A DNA stretch of 64,000 nt from Collybiopsis luxurians FD-317 M1 (taxonomy: Eukaryota; Basidiomycota; Agaricomycetes; Agaricales; Omphalotaceae). The notes below the pieces were generated by a model. That model was given only the letters and a program-made list of their open reading frames with translations. It did not search any database and was not told the DNA's origin. The position numbers and the translations under genes were made by a program. How positions within the stretch are numbered: position 1 is the stretch's first letter; each line of letters opens with the position of its first letter. Location of the stretch: assembly GCA_000827265.1 (NCBI GenBank), contig KN834768.1:45063-109062 (forward strand). Reading direction: 5' to 3'. Positions 36,843 to 48,529 of this stretch are shown here, piece after piece.

Positions 36843-37398
36843 TACATATTTCACCTACAGTACGTGACCCTTGGAAAATAGTACGACGTTACGGAACTTC
36901 TCTGCTGTAGTTTTATGATAATCCCACAGAGTCGGCAGCAGGTTGTGTACACACAATGAAAATCATCCTCGTCCTGTCTTCGGAGGCCCCCCTTCCTCTT
37001 AGTTGTCCATGATCATGATTTCCCGTTACTGGCTGGCTACATTTACCAAGTCGACGCGTATCCAAAAATATTACTAGTGCATACCTAAGTGTTAGCGACT
37101 TATTTATTTATTTCAATAAATTCCGAAAGCGCAGAGAATATTTCAGGAGGATCTTGTTTGTACATGCTGCTTCCACGTGAAATGCTGAATTTTTCTTGTG
37201 AATTGGGAGTTGAGAACCGCGTCGAAATGAATGCGAAGGTCAAAGCTAGCTTTCGCATCACGTGTCAGCAAAACCCCGGTTTTTGCTTTGCCCGATGCCG
37301 TTCCCTCTTCGGACTCGACTATTGGCATGAATACACTTGTGTAAAACATAACCCGGACCGTCATCCTCTTTCTAGGCCTCTCACCATTTGCAGCGACT
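36843..37398. other. Spacer between GFA copies 1 and 2
   Basis: No gene is seen. The last 60 bp (CACTCGTGTAAAACATAACC and following) is shared with the promoter of GFA copy 3 near 40570. Confidence 0.5.
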
Positions 37399-37996
37399 AT
37401 GAGCACTACTTCCTCTTCCACCACCACCGATCCATCCGAAACCATCCGACAAGGCTCTTGCCTATGCAAAAGCGTCCAATTCCAAGTCAAAGGCGAGCCC
37501 GTGCACTATCTCCTCTGCCATTGCAAGAATTGCCAGAAAGCGAGCGGGGGTGGGTTCATGATGAATGTGTGGTTCAAGGATGAGGTGCGTGGTATATTTA
37601 TTTTTCTTTTATGTGGGGGTTTCGTACTGACATGCACCGCGCGTTCTTCATGTAGAATTTCACAATAAAAGCCGGAAAAGAGCTTATCAAAGTATTCTAC
37701 GATCCAAATACCGATACCGGAAAACCTCTAGGGAGATATTTCTGTTCCAACTGTGGCTCGAATGTGTATTTCCGCATGTCTCCTGAACTTGCGAGGAGCG
37801 ATATATATATTGTACAAGGACCGACGATTGAAGGGAGTGAAGTCTGGTGTACGTGTTTCCATGTCTTTCTTCATGCACTGATTTGGTTATAAAAACGGTC
37901 CATCTAGTTCCGCGGAAGGAATCACATCCGGAGAATAAACTTCAGTTCGTTGGACATATCGAAACAAGGGCGAAAGAGAAGAAGAGCAAACTTTGA
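37399..37996 (+). CDS. GFA/CENP-V family zinc protein, copy 2
   Basis: Exons 37399-37584, 37656-37848 and 37908-37996. Zinc ligands are seen in RQGSCLCKSVQFQVKG, LCHCKNCQKASGGGF and YFCSNCGSNVYF. The C-terminus is FVGHIETRAKEKKSKL. It is very close to copy 3, including the promoter and intron 1 (GGTGCGTGGTATATTTA in both), so 2 and 3 are the younger pair. The enzymatic role is inferred only at family level. An intact reading frame and conserved splice sites suggest it is functional. Confidence 0.87.
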
Positions 37997-38039
37997 CCCA
38001 TGTTATACGTATATGAATGGCAGTCCCTCACGGACAACG

Positions 38040-38310
38040 CTATATGAAAGTTCCACCACTCTATACATTGTTAACATTCCAATAGTCGACCGGGAAATTA
38101 AAATCTAAATTCCATCCCGACCGACCGCTTAGGGTATCATACATTTGAAACGTGAACGGAGCCCTGAACTATTTCGAGCACGGCGCAATCTGGAGACTCG
38201 TTGATATCTTGAATTCTATGCACCCACGTAATTACCTCAAGTTATCTCGAAGGCGGCGAAGGTAATCTCAGTGGAGGGTGTACTGCGAAAGAAGAAAAAA
38301 CCGTCAATGA
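38040..38310 (-). pseudogene. Relic of the 3' end of the mitochondrial carrier gene
   Basis: The sequence aligns with 44340-44500 and, after a gap, 44645-44725. These are the 3' flank and exon 13 region of the carrier gene. The stretch CAAGTTATCTCGAAGGCGGC is the counterpart of CTAGTTATCTCAAATGCGGC in exon 13. No start or reading frame survives. It sits between GFA copies 2 and 3, directly beside the Copia relic. Confidence 0.65.
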
Positions 38311-38329
38311 GTGCTCTGTACAAAGTTAT

Positions 38330-38990
38330 GGCAGGAGCTTGAGAGTGGTGTGGGCCAATGCGAATCTTGTCTTTCGCGAATCGGTACCGAAGCAGCGCCA
38401 GGGAGAGCCCACAAGGTATTCGGCGAGCAGATTTATTCGAACCTGTGGGGACTAGCGTCCGTCGAATCTAAACGTAGAAAGCGTTACTTTGTCACTTTCA
38501 CCGATAATTACTCTTAGCTCAATCATCTCTAACTTCTCCGTCTTCTCCGTCCGAAACGAAAAGCGAAGTGTTCGACGCGTTCCTCACCTACGAGACGTGG
38601 ATTGTCAATCACCTCAAAGCTGTCCTGGAAGTCTTTCGTTCAGACGGTGGCGGCAAAGCAAGGACTTGAAGTCACACGTACGCAAACACGGCATCACTCA
38701 CCAAATTATTATCCATGATACGCCTAGGAGAACGGAGTCGTTAAACAACTCAGCCGTACGCTACTCGAACAGGTCCGCTCCACGCTCCACGCCAGAGGCC
38801 CTCCAAAATTCTTGTGGACTGAAGCCATCCCACATGCTGTCTGGTTGAAGAACCGCACTTAGACTGGAGCCCTTGATGGGAAAACACCGTACGAATTTGC
38901 ATACAGTCACAACCCAAATCTTGCAAGCTTGCTGCAGTGGGGTACGAAGGCATATTTGCACACAACCGATAGATGACTTCCCGCAGCACT
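38330..38990 (+). mobile_element. Degraded Ty1/Copia retrotransposon fragment (integrase region)
   Basis: Broken frames give integrase-core pieces in order: GQCESCLS (zinc-finger end), IYSNLWGLASVESKRRKRYF with VTFTDNYS, FEVFDAFLTYETWIVN, EVFRSDGG, GITHQIIIHDTPRRTESLNN, then KNRT, ALDGKTPYEFAYSHNPN and WGTKAYLHT. Frameshifts and stops separate these. No LTRs or reverse transcriptase were found nearby, so this is a small relic. Confidence 0.8.
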
Positions 38991-40083
38991 TAAAGCTTCC
39001 AATAAACAATCCAGCACTTATTGGAAATTAGATGAGTCAAGTGATTCGACTTACTATCCACTTATGTACCGGATTTGATACTTTCGCAAAATCATTCTGT
39101 TTGAGTGAATTTCTGAACCGTTTGTCCTTAAATTTTTTCTGCGCACTGTATCAGAGCTAATAGAGATATCTATCAACTTTTTATGAGGGTTGTTAAGCGT
39201 GAAAATACTCAGGGAATTTTTCTAGTATTCAAACAACATTTATCGGCGACAGGAAGCATGGAAAATGCTCAATTCTTTTCAGATTTTGGATATTGTGCTC
39301 TTTATGTTAGTTGAATTCATCTGAGCACCATCGTAAATTCAAAACGATGCAAGATTTTCTCGAATGTGGTGAAAACAGTGTCTTCCCATTGACTTTGGAA
39401 AGCGCCGGTCCGAGTATCAACTCCCGCCATTTTAATGTCCTTTCTCGGGTAACAGCTAGCACAACCTTAAGGGCTCCAAAAATACCTAAACTTGGTAATT
39501 TTGAAGCTCAACATGTCTATTCAATATATCTCAATTTTGAGCAGAGCAAACTGAAATTTGAGAAAGTTTTACTATACTGACATTTTCGTTATCAACTCTA
39601 ACGTTGAAGTGAAGCGTCATGCTCACCGGATTTTGTTGATCCCATTTCGCTCGAACCTGAAAGCTAATCGGCTTCAGTCAATCCATGTGGCAATGTCACC
39701 GGAATACCCAGAAATGGATCAAAAAATGACATTGAGAGTAGAGAAAACTAAATACTTACGACGGCAATACGACGGACCTTGAATTTCGGCCCCTTACCGA
39801 GCATCCGAAGCGATTGATTGCACGTTTTCTGACAATTAATGCCTGCGGGAAGTCATTTAATGACGCGAAGTTGGGTTCGCGTGTATACGTCGGGTACTAG
39901 ACTGGATTCAACGGCGATACCGAGGAGGTTGAGCAGAGTCAAGGCCGCCACATTTACTGGAAGGACGAGAGACCTTTGCTAGCGACGAAAACGGCGGTAT
40001 GTGATTAGAGGTTGAGCGGCGGGGTGTTCAGGGGAAGGAAGGAAGGAAGTGATGAAGACGTCACACGCCCAACTCCCGCTTTA
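38991..40083. other. Intergenic, no gene
   Basis: Only short open frames without domain signs. A (GGAA)n-like tract lies at about 40033-40050. The stretch may be unrecognised remnants of the same retroelement. Confidence 0.5.
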
Positions 40084-40311
40084 CAGCTGTTCACGAAACT
40101 CTAGCATTGTTTTTAAAAATGAGCCTTACTGATCGTGTTTACCTACAAACAAACCATTAATTCATTGCTCCACGAGATTGTACAGTTGTCCCGGCCAAGT
40201 CCCGACATTTGTGGAGCATAGTGGAGCAATGAATAGTGCATTTGTTTGGACATAAATACCATCAGTAAGGCACGTTTTTCAAAAACAATGCTAGAGTTTC
40301 GTGAACAACTG
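40084..40311. mobile_element. TA-flanked MITE (Tc1/mariner-like) with long inverted repeats
   Basis: A 228-bp element. Its left arm (CAGCTGTTCACGAAACTCTA) and right arm (complement CAGTTGTTCACGAAACTCTA) form inverted repeats of about 95 bp that pair almost to the centre (ATTCATTGCTCCAC in both). It is flanked by TA on both sides (40082-40083 and 40312-40313). CAG termini, a TA target site and no coding capacity fit a mariner-derived non-autonomous element. Confidence 0.8.
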
Positions 40312-40625
40312 TAATGAACCGAAATAGCATGCCGATCAGGTTTTGATCGACACTTCTAAATCATTCTTCGGTTCCTGAACCGATTTGTGTCATAATTTTG
40401 TCTGTACCGACGTTCCAAAGATAAAGAAAAGACGGTAAGGAAGTGCTGTTACGAACTTACAGAAATGGAGTTCTGAGGGCTGAGATATGAGGTGTGAAAG
40501 TTTAGAGCGGCCCTTACGCGTTATCTCTGGTCGTGTTGATATAGTACTCGACCACGAAATTTAATACACTCGTGTAAACCATAACCTGGACCATCATCCT
40601 CTCCCTCCCATTATTCGCAACGACC

Positions 40626-41236
40626 ATGAACACTGCTCCCTCTTCCACCACCGCTCCATCCGAAACCATCCGGCAAGGCTCATGCCTATGCAAAAGCGTC
40701 CAATTCCAAGTCAAAGGCGACCCCATCCACTATCTCGTCTGCCATTGCAGGAATTGCCGGAAATCGGGCGGCGGTGGCTTCATGATGAATGTGTGGTTCA
40801 CGGATGAGGTGCGTGGTATATTTAATTTTCTTCTATGTGGGGGTTTCGTATTGATATACCCGCGCGTTCGTTACATGTAGAATTTCACGATAAAAGCCGG
40901 AAAAGAGCATATTAAAGCTTTCTTCGATCCAAATACCGATACCGGAAAACCTCTAGGGAGGCATTTCTGCTCCAACTGTGGCTCAAATGTGTATTGCCGC
41001 GTGTCTCGTGAACTTCCGAGGAGCGATGTATATTTAGTACAAGGACCGTCGATTGAGGGGAGTGAAGTTTGGTGTATGTGTATTCATGAACTCCGTTTGA
41101 TTTGCTGTTTATTTCTTCATGCACTGACTCGATTACGGTTCATCTAGTCCCGCGGAAGGAATCACATCTGGAGAGTAAGCTTCCGTTCGTTGGACATATC
41201 GAAACAAGGGCGAAAGGGAGAAAGAGCAAACTTTGA
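40626..41236 (+). CDS. GFA/CENP-V family zinc protein, copy 3
   Basis: Exons 40626-40808, 40881-41073 and 41148-41236. Cysteine ligands: RQGSCLCKSVQFQVKG, VCHCRNCRKSGGGGF and HFCSNCGSNVYC. The C-terminus FVGHIETRAKGRKSKL matches copy 2. The frame is intact. Compared with copy 2 it has several non-synonymous changes near the zinc site (NCQKAS to NCRKSG), which might mean relaxed or altered function. It was separated from copy 2 by insertion of about 2.6 kb holding three relics. Confidence 0.85.
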
Positions 41237-42148
41237 CACATCTTAGGGTCCATTTCCTGCGGCGCCGTGTATATCATATTTGCAGGGGAGAGTCGACGAT
41301 CCCATCAAGTAAGCGGAGAAGCGTAACTAAGCCAAATCCGGTACATCCGCGATGAGGTTCTTGGTCTTCTCGCCTTTGCTCTCCGCTCTCACTGCTTGTA
41401 GGGGCTGTTGCTTCCCCTCTATTTAATCGCTCGAGCTTCGTGGAGTTTGGCTGTTCATAGGTATTTTTTTCTTCGACAATATCTATCAACCAGAACGGTG
41501 CAAATTACTACCATTCCAGTAGCTTTATTTTCTTTTGTGGGCATTCTCACAGTGGCTTCTGACTCCCAAAATCGCAACGGGGCTTTTCATGTCTGCAGGT
41601 ACATAGTATGAGGATGTATTTTAATATCAATACTACATACAAAAATATTGAGAAACGGAAGCCTGACTCTATGCGCCCGAAAATCGATCCTCATTACTTA
41701 TAGCTTGTGTCAGTATGTATATTGTGGAGATTTCAGACGCTCCGAAACTTCCTTCATGGCAGGGTCTCTGGAAGACGAAATAACGGGAGGCAGGGCGACA
41801 GGGATTTAATCGCATTTTTTAGACGGAGAGGTAGCGGTGGGAGGGCAGGAAATCAAGAGGTCATTGTTGGAGGCCTAATGACAGTGAGAGTACGGGATTG
41901 CAATTGAATGTCGAAAGACTCTTGGTGGCGAAAGGATCCCCAGCGGGATTCTCTTCAAGGGCAGTGACATCTGCCGTTTGCCGAGTACTAGCAAGAAGGG
42001 AGGACTACCAAGAACATCAAGGATCAAGAAAAATAGATATTTGGCACCTGTTGAATGTCAACGGAGACCACGCCTCCGATCTCATCATCCCTTACTGGGC
42101 TTTCCGTATTTAAACAGTTGCACCCTCACCTGCAAAATTATTAATATT
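41237..42148. other. Intergenic, promoter region of the crotonase gene
   Basis: No gene is supported. Several open frames of 60-90 codons overlap and lack domain signs. Confidence 0.45.
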
Positions 42149-43385
42149 ATGGCTCCTTTGGACTACGACGCTCTCGGATTCAAGGAAATCATTGCAAAGC
42201 TAGATAGCGGCATTCTTATCATCACAATAAATAGAGCCAAACAGTAGGTGCAATGTTCAAGATTCTATTTGTCGCTGTATACTTGTTCGCAGGAGAAATA
42301 GCTTCGGCGACACCCTTCCAGAAGAACTTATTCAAGTCTTTGGCCTTGCTGACAGAGACGATCGTGTCCAGGTTGTCATTCTGACTGCCGAGGATACCTC
42401 GCCAGCATACTGCTCGGGGGTAAGGGTTTCACTGACCTTTTCGCGTCCGAGGCCTCCATTGAAAATTGTTTAGGTAGATATATCCAAAGGACGGTCAGCA
42501 TTATTCAAGCCGGAAGAAACAGCTGAAGGGGAAACAGGCAGGTTGTTTTTTTTTTCTGCGAAAATGCGTCCCTGAATTCTCGTACAGCGCACAGAGACAC
42601 CGGAGGACAAGTGTCATTGGCTATCTATAGTTGCCGAAAGATAACTATCGCTGCGGTTAATGGACACGCGGTTAGTCGAACTGGATCACAACAGATCAAT
42701 CATTTCGCTTAAGGTTTATTTTGGTAGGCTGGGGTCGGTGTGACTGCTCTGCAGCTTCCCTTCGATCTTAGATTCGTCTGGGAAGGTGCCGAACTGTCAT
42801 TACCTTTTGTACGTCAGGGTATCTCCCCTGAATGTACGTTTTACTTATTCTTTTGTCCAGCCGAATAACGTTTCGCTGACGCACTTCCTTTCCCAGCGGC
42901 AAGCAGTTATCTACTTCCTCACTTACTCGGTCACTCACGCTCCAACGCACTTCTTCTTACCGGGACTACTCTGTCACCAACTTCGCCTCTTATTTCCAGC
43001 CTCTACTATGAAATTATACCGAAACGAGAAGATGTTTTACCAGCCGCTCTTTCTCTGGCCAAAGATCTCGCCGTAAACACGTCGCAACTCTCGGTATCTT
43101 ACACCAAAGGTCTCTTGCAGCATCCCGGTGATTCGATCGAAGAAAATCATATTCTGGATTCGAGGTCTATGAAACTTCATGCCACGGGCGGAGACGCTGC
43201 CGAAGGTGTCCGGGCGTTCAGAGAACGAAGATTGCCCAAGTTCCCCGACACTCTATCAGAGAATTCGTCACCTTGGTATCCTTGGGTACGCAACCTATCC
43301 ATTGCTGTGACAACTGAAGGAGAGCTCATATCTTGTTGGACAGTGGAAGACCATGGACGTCAGACATCGAAAGGCAAAACTCTGA
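42149..43385 (+). CDS. Peroxisomal enoyl-CoA hydratase/isomerase (crotonase family)
   Basis: Exons: 42149-42243, 42293-42419, 42474-42541, 42595-42670, 42728-42833, 42897-43285 and 43344-43385. This gives about 300 residues, usual for the family. The oxyanion-hole segments are visible: SPAYCSGVDISKG (first) and AAVNGHAGVGVTALQLPFDL (second), then ELSLPFVRQGISPEASSYLL. The last exon encodes WKTMDVRHRKAKL, so the protein ends in AKL, a peroxisomal targeting signal type 1. Likely role: delta3-delta2 enoyl-CoA isomerase or hydratase in peroxisomal beta-oxidation of unsaturated fatty acids. It is convergent with the carrier gene. Confidence 0.85.
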
Positions 43386-44558
43386 TATATGATTTGAATT
43401 TTGTGTGTATTTGCTGCATGCAGATGTAGAACCCAAAGTAAAAACTATGTCGCAACTTGACAAATTTTATCAGACTTGCAAAATTAGGGCAAAATCCTGC
43501 CAAACTTCGTTACACTAAAGAATAATCTGTGAAACTGTTATCATATTCGGACCGACAGGTTTATACCCCTGACGCTCATAACTGACTTTGGTAGCGACAA
43601 TGAGCCGAATAATACACTTCCCATTTAATGGACAGGGGCATAAATCGGCTATTGAACGTATTTAGCTTTTTTTAAGCTCAACTTGCTTCATTAAAGCCTG
43701 ATTTGGATAATAACAAAACCCATTCAGGGCAGAATGCTATAAACTCGTTTTGGCAGGAGCATCCGGATTAATTAAATAGGTAGTTCACGATGATTGAACG
43801 TAGAATTTCTTATCGCTACAGTTATCGTGTGCAATGCTAGTCCATTTCCAAGTAACATTTTCACCTACGTCTCAGTTACCTCGTATCGGCCTCCTCCCGC
43901 ACACGGCAGTAACACCCCATATACATACCTCAACGTTCTCACTCTTCCCGGTAGGAGCCACCAATCCTGACAAAATGAACTTAATTACAGTCAATAGGAT
44001 CAGATCCTAATTGCTCAATGGGGAGCAATGCTACGTCCTATGGGGGGATCCGAGAATGGAGTCGACAGTATCGGCTACAGTTACGGCGGTCAGAGAAGCC
44101 ATAGCTTCAAATGCTGCAACTTACCTCTTCTACATGTTCATGACAAATACAGTATATGAAGTTGGTGTGTCTACCCTCAAAATCTTGTATGACCTGACAT
44201 AGGGGTATTGCCATTCTGGCGAGTCCACCGCCTGTAGTGCCTGACATGAGCTGCAAGTTAAATGATAGGTAACATAAACTGCCCTATATGAGCCTTAGGT
44301 TTCTGGTCTCGGACACACCTCTCTCAATCTAATTACAAACATTGCAATAGTCAAACAGGAAATTAATTTTTCTAACGTCCATGCCGGTTGACCATTAAGT
44401 GTATCACACATCAGTAACGCGAGCGGTGCCCTGAACTATTTCCAGCACAGCGGAACCCAGATACTCGTCGATATTTTTATATCTATCCGTCCCTTTCATC
44501 CACTCGCACTCATACCAACCTCGCCCTGCCAGGCTCCCCTCTTCCTCCTTCCTCCTCT
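43386..44558. other. Convergent intergenic region
   Basis: No gene is supported. The segment 44340-44500 has a degenerate copy at 38040-38210. Confidence 0.5.
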
Positions 44559-46413
44559 TTAGACGCCTGTAAACTCAGCGAGGTATTCTACGTATCGCAA
44601 AAGAGACATCAACTCAAAAAGGGACCGAAATCACTAACAATCCACACAATTACATACCTCTAGTTATCTCAAATGCGGCAAAGGTACTCGCAGCGGCGGG
44701 TATACTGCGAAAAAAAAAAAGCACTGAATAAGTTGTCCGTTAAAGTCCCAGCAGGCGAAGAAACATTACCTTCGTATTACTATGGTATAAGTACGGCGAG
44801 CGCGCGCGCAGGAAGAAGGAGAAGAAGAAAGTTTAAGCAATAGGTAATTTTAAAGCAAAATCAGAAAGTGAACTTACAAGATGGTGTGAGACCGCTGAAA
44901 AGGCCTCTCCTAATCCATTATTATTATTAACAACCGCGGGTTAGAATCGAAGCACGATTGGAATGAAATGGTGAATGTCGACTTACACTCCGGATTCAGC
45001 TAAAATGGCTCTTGCTTCGTGAGCGATGTATTGGACGGGGGTACCGGTTGGTGGAGTTTGGCGGAGCTGTATGCGAGATTTTATCACATCTAGAAGAAGT
45101 TTGGGGAAAGAGAGAAGAGGGAAGATTTACAATGAGTGCCTTTTCCCTTCCAGACGAGCGACGAAGAAGGACGACTCACCTAGTGGATAACACGATAGCC
45201 AGTAGGCAATCTATTCGAACGGACATAATCGTGGCGTCAGCGCGAGCGTAAACAAAAAATCAAGTAAAGTAAAAGTCAGCTGTTGGGATTTATAAACGCT
45301 TACCCCGCCTGTCGAACCACTAGCTAACACAGCCCACACAGGTAACTCGGAGCCGTATATCGCGGTGAATTTACGTTTGGAAAATTCGTATGCTACACAT
45401 ATATCATAAAATCGGAGGTGCTGAAGCGCAAGGAGGGCACGTACCAGTATAAAATCTGTTGAACAGCAGGTTCCCGTAAGAACACGGATAAAATGAAAAC
45501 GCAGAAACAAAACTTTACCCCGCGTAGGCTGGAATTTCTCGAGCCACGGTTACCTAAAAGTAAAATGATTTTGATGCGCAAGGTTATCATAATAGATACC
45601 AACCCAATAACCGCGCATGACGCCTTTCCTAAAACCCCACTCATTCCACATCTCCTTTGCGACAGCGCTCAAACGTTTATCGCTCGCACCGCCGTATTGG
45701 CCTTGCATTCTGACTTTGAACATTTCCACTGTACACAGAAAGACGGGGATGGTCAAGAAACAGGAACGATACGTTAATCAACTACAGGGACATGACGAAC
45801 CTGGACTGGCGAGGATAGCATTCGCGGCTCCGGCCATGGCGCCGGCGAGAGAGGTTTGGGGTAACGAGAGTTGAGGGAATGGGGAGACGATTCTTTTCGA
45901 GACACCGTAAGAAGCGAAGAGTAGGGAGTTGACTCCTGCTATGCCGAGCAGGGGGCTGGTCATTCCTATACAGAAAATGAGAACCAAGATTCGATCTGTA
46001 TTCATTGCAAAGAAGCACCTTTGTATAATGCAAAGAATCCCTCCTTCCGAACTGTTTGTAGTATGATGTCCATCGGGCCTTTCTGAATAAATTATGGGAT
46101 ATGTCAGATTCGCAAGAAGATCCCCGTTTCTGTGCCTTGACGCACAAACATTCCCTCTGATCAACATGGGTTTTGTGGTCAGTGGTTTCGCTTGTGACTA
46201 AACTGGGAAAGCACAATACTTACTGGGTGCTATTTGGGCACGGGTCTGTGTAGTATCTCAGTTTCCAAGGCGCGTATTACAGTATAGATTGAATCCAAGG
46301 GCAAGTACCTTGACGGTATCAAGAGGGTGCCCTACGAGGACTTGAGCTGCTCCTCCAAAACTGCCAGCGATCAGCTCATTCAGTGTCGCCTGCCAACTAG
46401 CCTTGCTCGTCAT
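44559..46413 (-). CDS. Mitochondrial solute carrier (SLC25, carnitine/basic amino acid type)
   Basis: Fourteen exons join into about 295 residues: 46309-46413, 46224-46245, 46019-46082, 45801-45965, 45604-45728, 45519-45553, 45445-45455, 45304-45392, 45180-45210, 44997-45089, 44878-44909, 44770-44779, 44658-44704 and 44559-44587. The three signature repeats are complete: GHPLDTVKTRAQ, ASPVEMFKVRMQGQ and CYPLDVIKSRIQLRQ. Each repeat carries the aromatic/Gly follow-up (RKEGFFALYKG, WGFRKGVMRGYW, GVRGLFSGLTPS). The sequence is closest in style to fungal carnitine/acylcarnitine or YMC-like carriers of the inner mitochondrial membrane; the substrate is not proven. Two microexons (11 and 10 nt) are needed to keep FYTAYEF and SLIRSIP in frame. 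The ATG at 46413 gives MTSKASWQATLNELIAGSFG. Confidence 0.85.
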
Positions 46414-46510
46414 GGTGGACGTTCAAGTGTTAACGGATCCTGGGGACCGCGTTAGCAGAGTACGCGCGAGAATGACGCGAGAATAGACCGGGACGGAAAG
46501 CGTAGAAAGA

Positions 46511-46842
46511 ACGTGACCACCAACCTGGTCCGTGCGCACTGGCCCAAAGTATATATACCCGCTGCAAACATCTTAACACCTCATACTTACCTTGATGGCA
46601 CAGGCCCCTTCACGTACACGGGTCTGTGGGCCGTGGAGACCATCCATAGCACGGCGACCTTGTCCATACAGAGGGTGTCTACGGCTTGTATAGGCTCAGG
46701 CTTATGCACTGTCTCAATATTTCCCTGTCCCGCATCGGCCACTCTGGCTGGGCGGGCTCTTTTTTCCGCCGGACGGGCCGCTAACCCTAACCTTAGAATT
46801 AGCTTAATTTGGATAATCTTATCTATCAATGCATTTTTTTCA
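46511..46842 (-). repeat. 325-bp near-identical dispersed element, copy 2
   Basis: This is the inverted counterpart of 15647-15975. It lies about 160 bp 3' of kinase-like pseudogene copy 3, the same relative place and orientation as copy 1 next to kinase-like copy 1. It shares the GGTTAGGGTTAGCGG segment and the TATATATA. Confidence 0.85.
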
Positions 46843-47000
46843 TTCTCTCAGCTCGTCGTATTTTGGTTTGATTAACGTCGAAATTCTCAATCTCAATCTT
46901 TGAAGGAACGACGGAACTTCAACGAACAGTCCCTTTTAACTTGGCTTATTTTATGTATCAAGTACAAATCATGCGTGGATTCAAACATGTTTTGCTTCAA

Positions 47001-47990
47001 TTATACCAATAGATATACCGGAATAGTCTCCACACAATAATGAAACTGTCGTCCACAAGAATCATTAGAATCCTCGAGTGTAGGGGTAGGACAACTTACC
47101 ACTTCAGACTCCGTTACAGGCTTCTTCACTTCATTCGACAGGGCTCAGTCAAGGAGTTCAATCGAAGCTACTTTATTTGTGTTTCCGACAAAATTCACTA
47201 ACCAATTACCAGAGTTGGCGTCGCTGCGTAAAGAAACGCGAGTAAGGCATTGCACACGAGATGGAAAGCAAACACGTACTCTTGATACAATTCTTTCTCG
47301 ACCGCAACCTTCGCCACCTTCCTACAATACTCCTCCACGATACCCTTCATAAACGCCTTCCTCTCCTTGCCCGCAGGGAGTCCCTCATACTGAGGTGTGT
47401 CAAAAATATGTTTCCCATTCTTTCTCTGCATGATAATGACAGGATGGAACGTGTTTCCGTTCCTGCTTCCAGGTTTAAAAGCGCTCTCCGGGACTTGACC
47501 TGAAGCTACAAAGTCGCCGACCTTCTTGAGCGCTTTGACTTCAGTGTAACCGTCTTCGGGGAGGCTCGTCCCTTTGTTGAGAACTTTGGCGACTAGGTTG
47601 CTTTGGGTTTTGTATTTTGCGACTGAATAGACTTGGCTCGTGGTACCGCGGTTCGAAATGAGTTCGCCAAAGGTGATATCTTTTAGATCCAGCTTCGTTT
47701 CTGACATATAAAATTCACAAAGAAGAAGGACACATTGGGATTTAAGAATTTCACGGTGATCTTTCGGAAGTTACTCACGAAAGACGGTCTCATCTGCTGA
47801 AGTGAGTCCGAAAAAAAAGATCTGCCCCAATCCACTAGTGAACGCAAACGGAGGGTAGGATAAGCTATAAAAACTAGAGGGAAGAAAGGTCAAAATGTAC
47901 CGCAGGTTTCGGTTTTTGGGTGGGAACTGAGCAAACGATGTTTATGAGCGATCCGAGGACAAAAAATTTGACGGTTGTCGCGACCTTCAT
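47001..47990 (-). pseudogene. Secreted kinase-like protein, copy 3 (pseudogene)
   Basis: All five exons of the family can be found. A signal-peptide exon starts at 47990 (MKVATTVKFFVLGSLINIVC). Exon 2 lies near 47810-47865, the core exon at about 47280-47700 (DLKDITFGELISNRG, NLVAKVLN, YTEVKALKKVGDF), then a catalytic-loop exon (DANSGNWLV) and a last exon (FHYCVETIPVYLLV). Two lesions stand out. An extra T in a T8 run shifts exon 2. The DFG-equivalent tryptophan is a stop (LLD*A where copies 1 and 2 have LVDWG). A shorter protein could start at MSETKLD (47707) but would lack a signal peptide and still meet the stop. Possible sequencing errors cannot be excluded. Confidence 0.7.
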
Positions 47991-48529
47991 GCCGATTTAT
48001 TCCTGCAACAAAAGAGAGAAAAATTCGATCGGGGAATGGAAAGAGTCCTGCTCTATGAAAAAACTGTCTACACCCTGACCAGCAGTGGGTACGATAGCAG
48101 GAACGCGAACAGGAGAGCGGCGCGCCTTTACTTATACGCGATGTGTATCAACTCATCGGCTGAGCTTTTTTCATGCATCCCTATCAGCCGAGGCCCTATT
48201 CTAGATGCAGCATTGATGACTCAACAAGGAAGAGTGAGCAGCGAGTATACAACTCGTATTTGTATGGCAGAAAGCACCGTGTCACAAGAATGGCGGACAT
48301 CCAAACTTCGAATTTTAAAGGACCAACAACCGGACGTGATTTGCATTGCGTTGTATGAGTTCTGAATGCAGGCCAAGGCGGCGGCCTTAATCTTAGGCAT
48401 GATAGATATGCACTCAATGAGGAGGAACTGGTCCACTGCAGCCTCGTTTGCGCGTGTGGAATCGAAGACACGAAAGGCCCGATATTTGCTTGACCACTAT
48501 CGCCGTTTCGTTTCCGCTTCTGTTCATAG
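47991..48529. other. Intergenic, no gene
   Basis: Upstream of the kinase-like pseudogene. Short open frames only. Confidence 0.5.
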
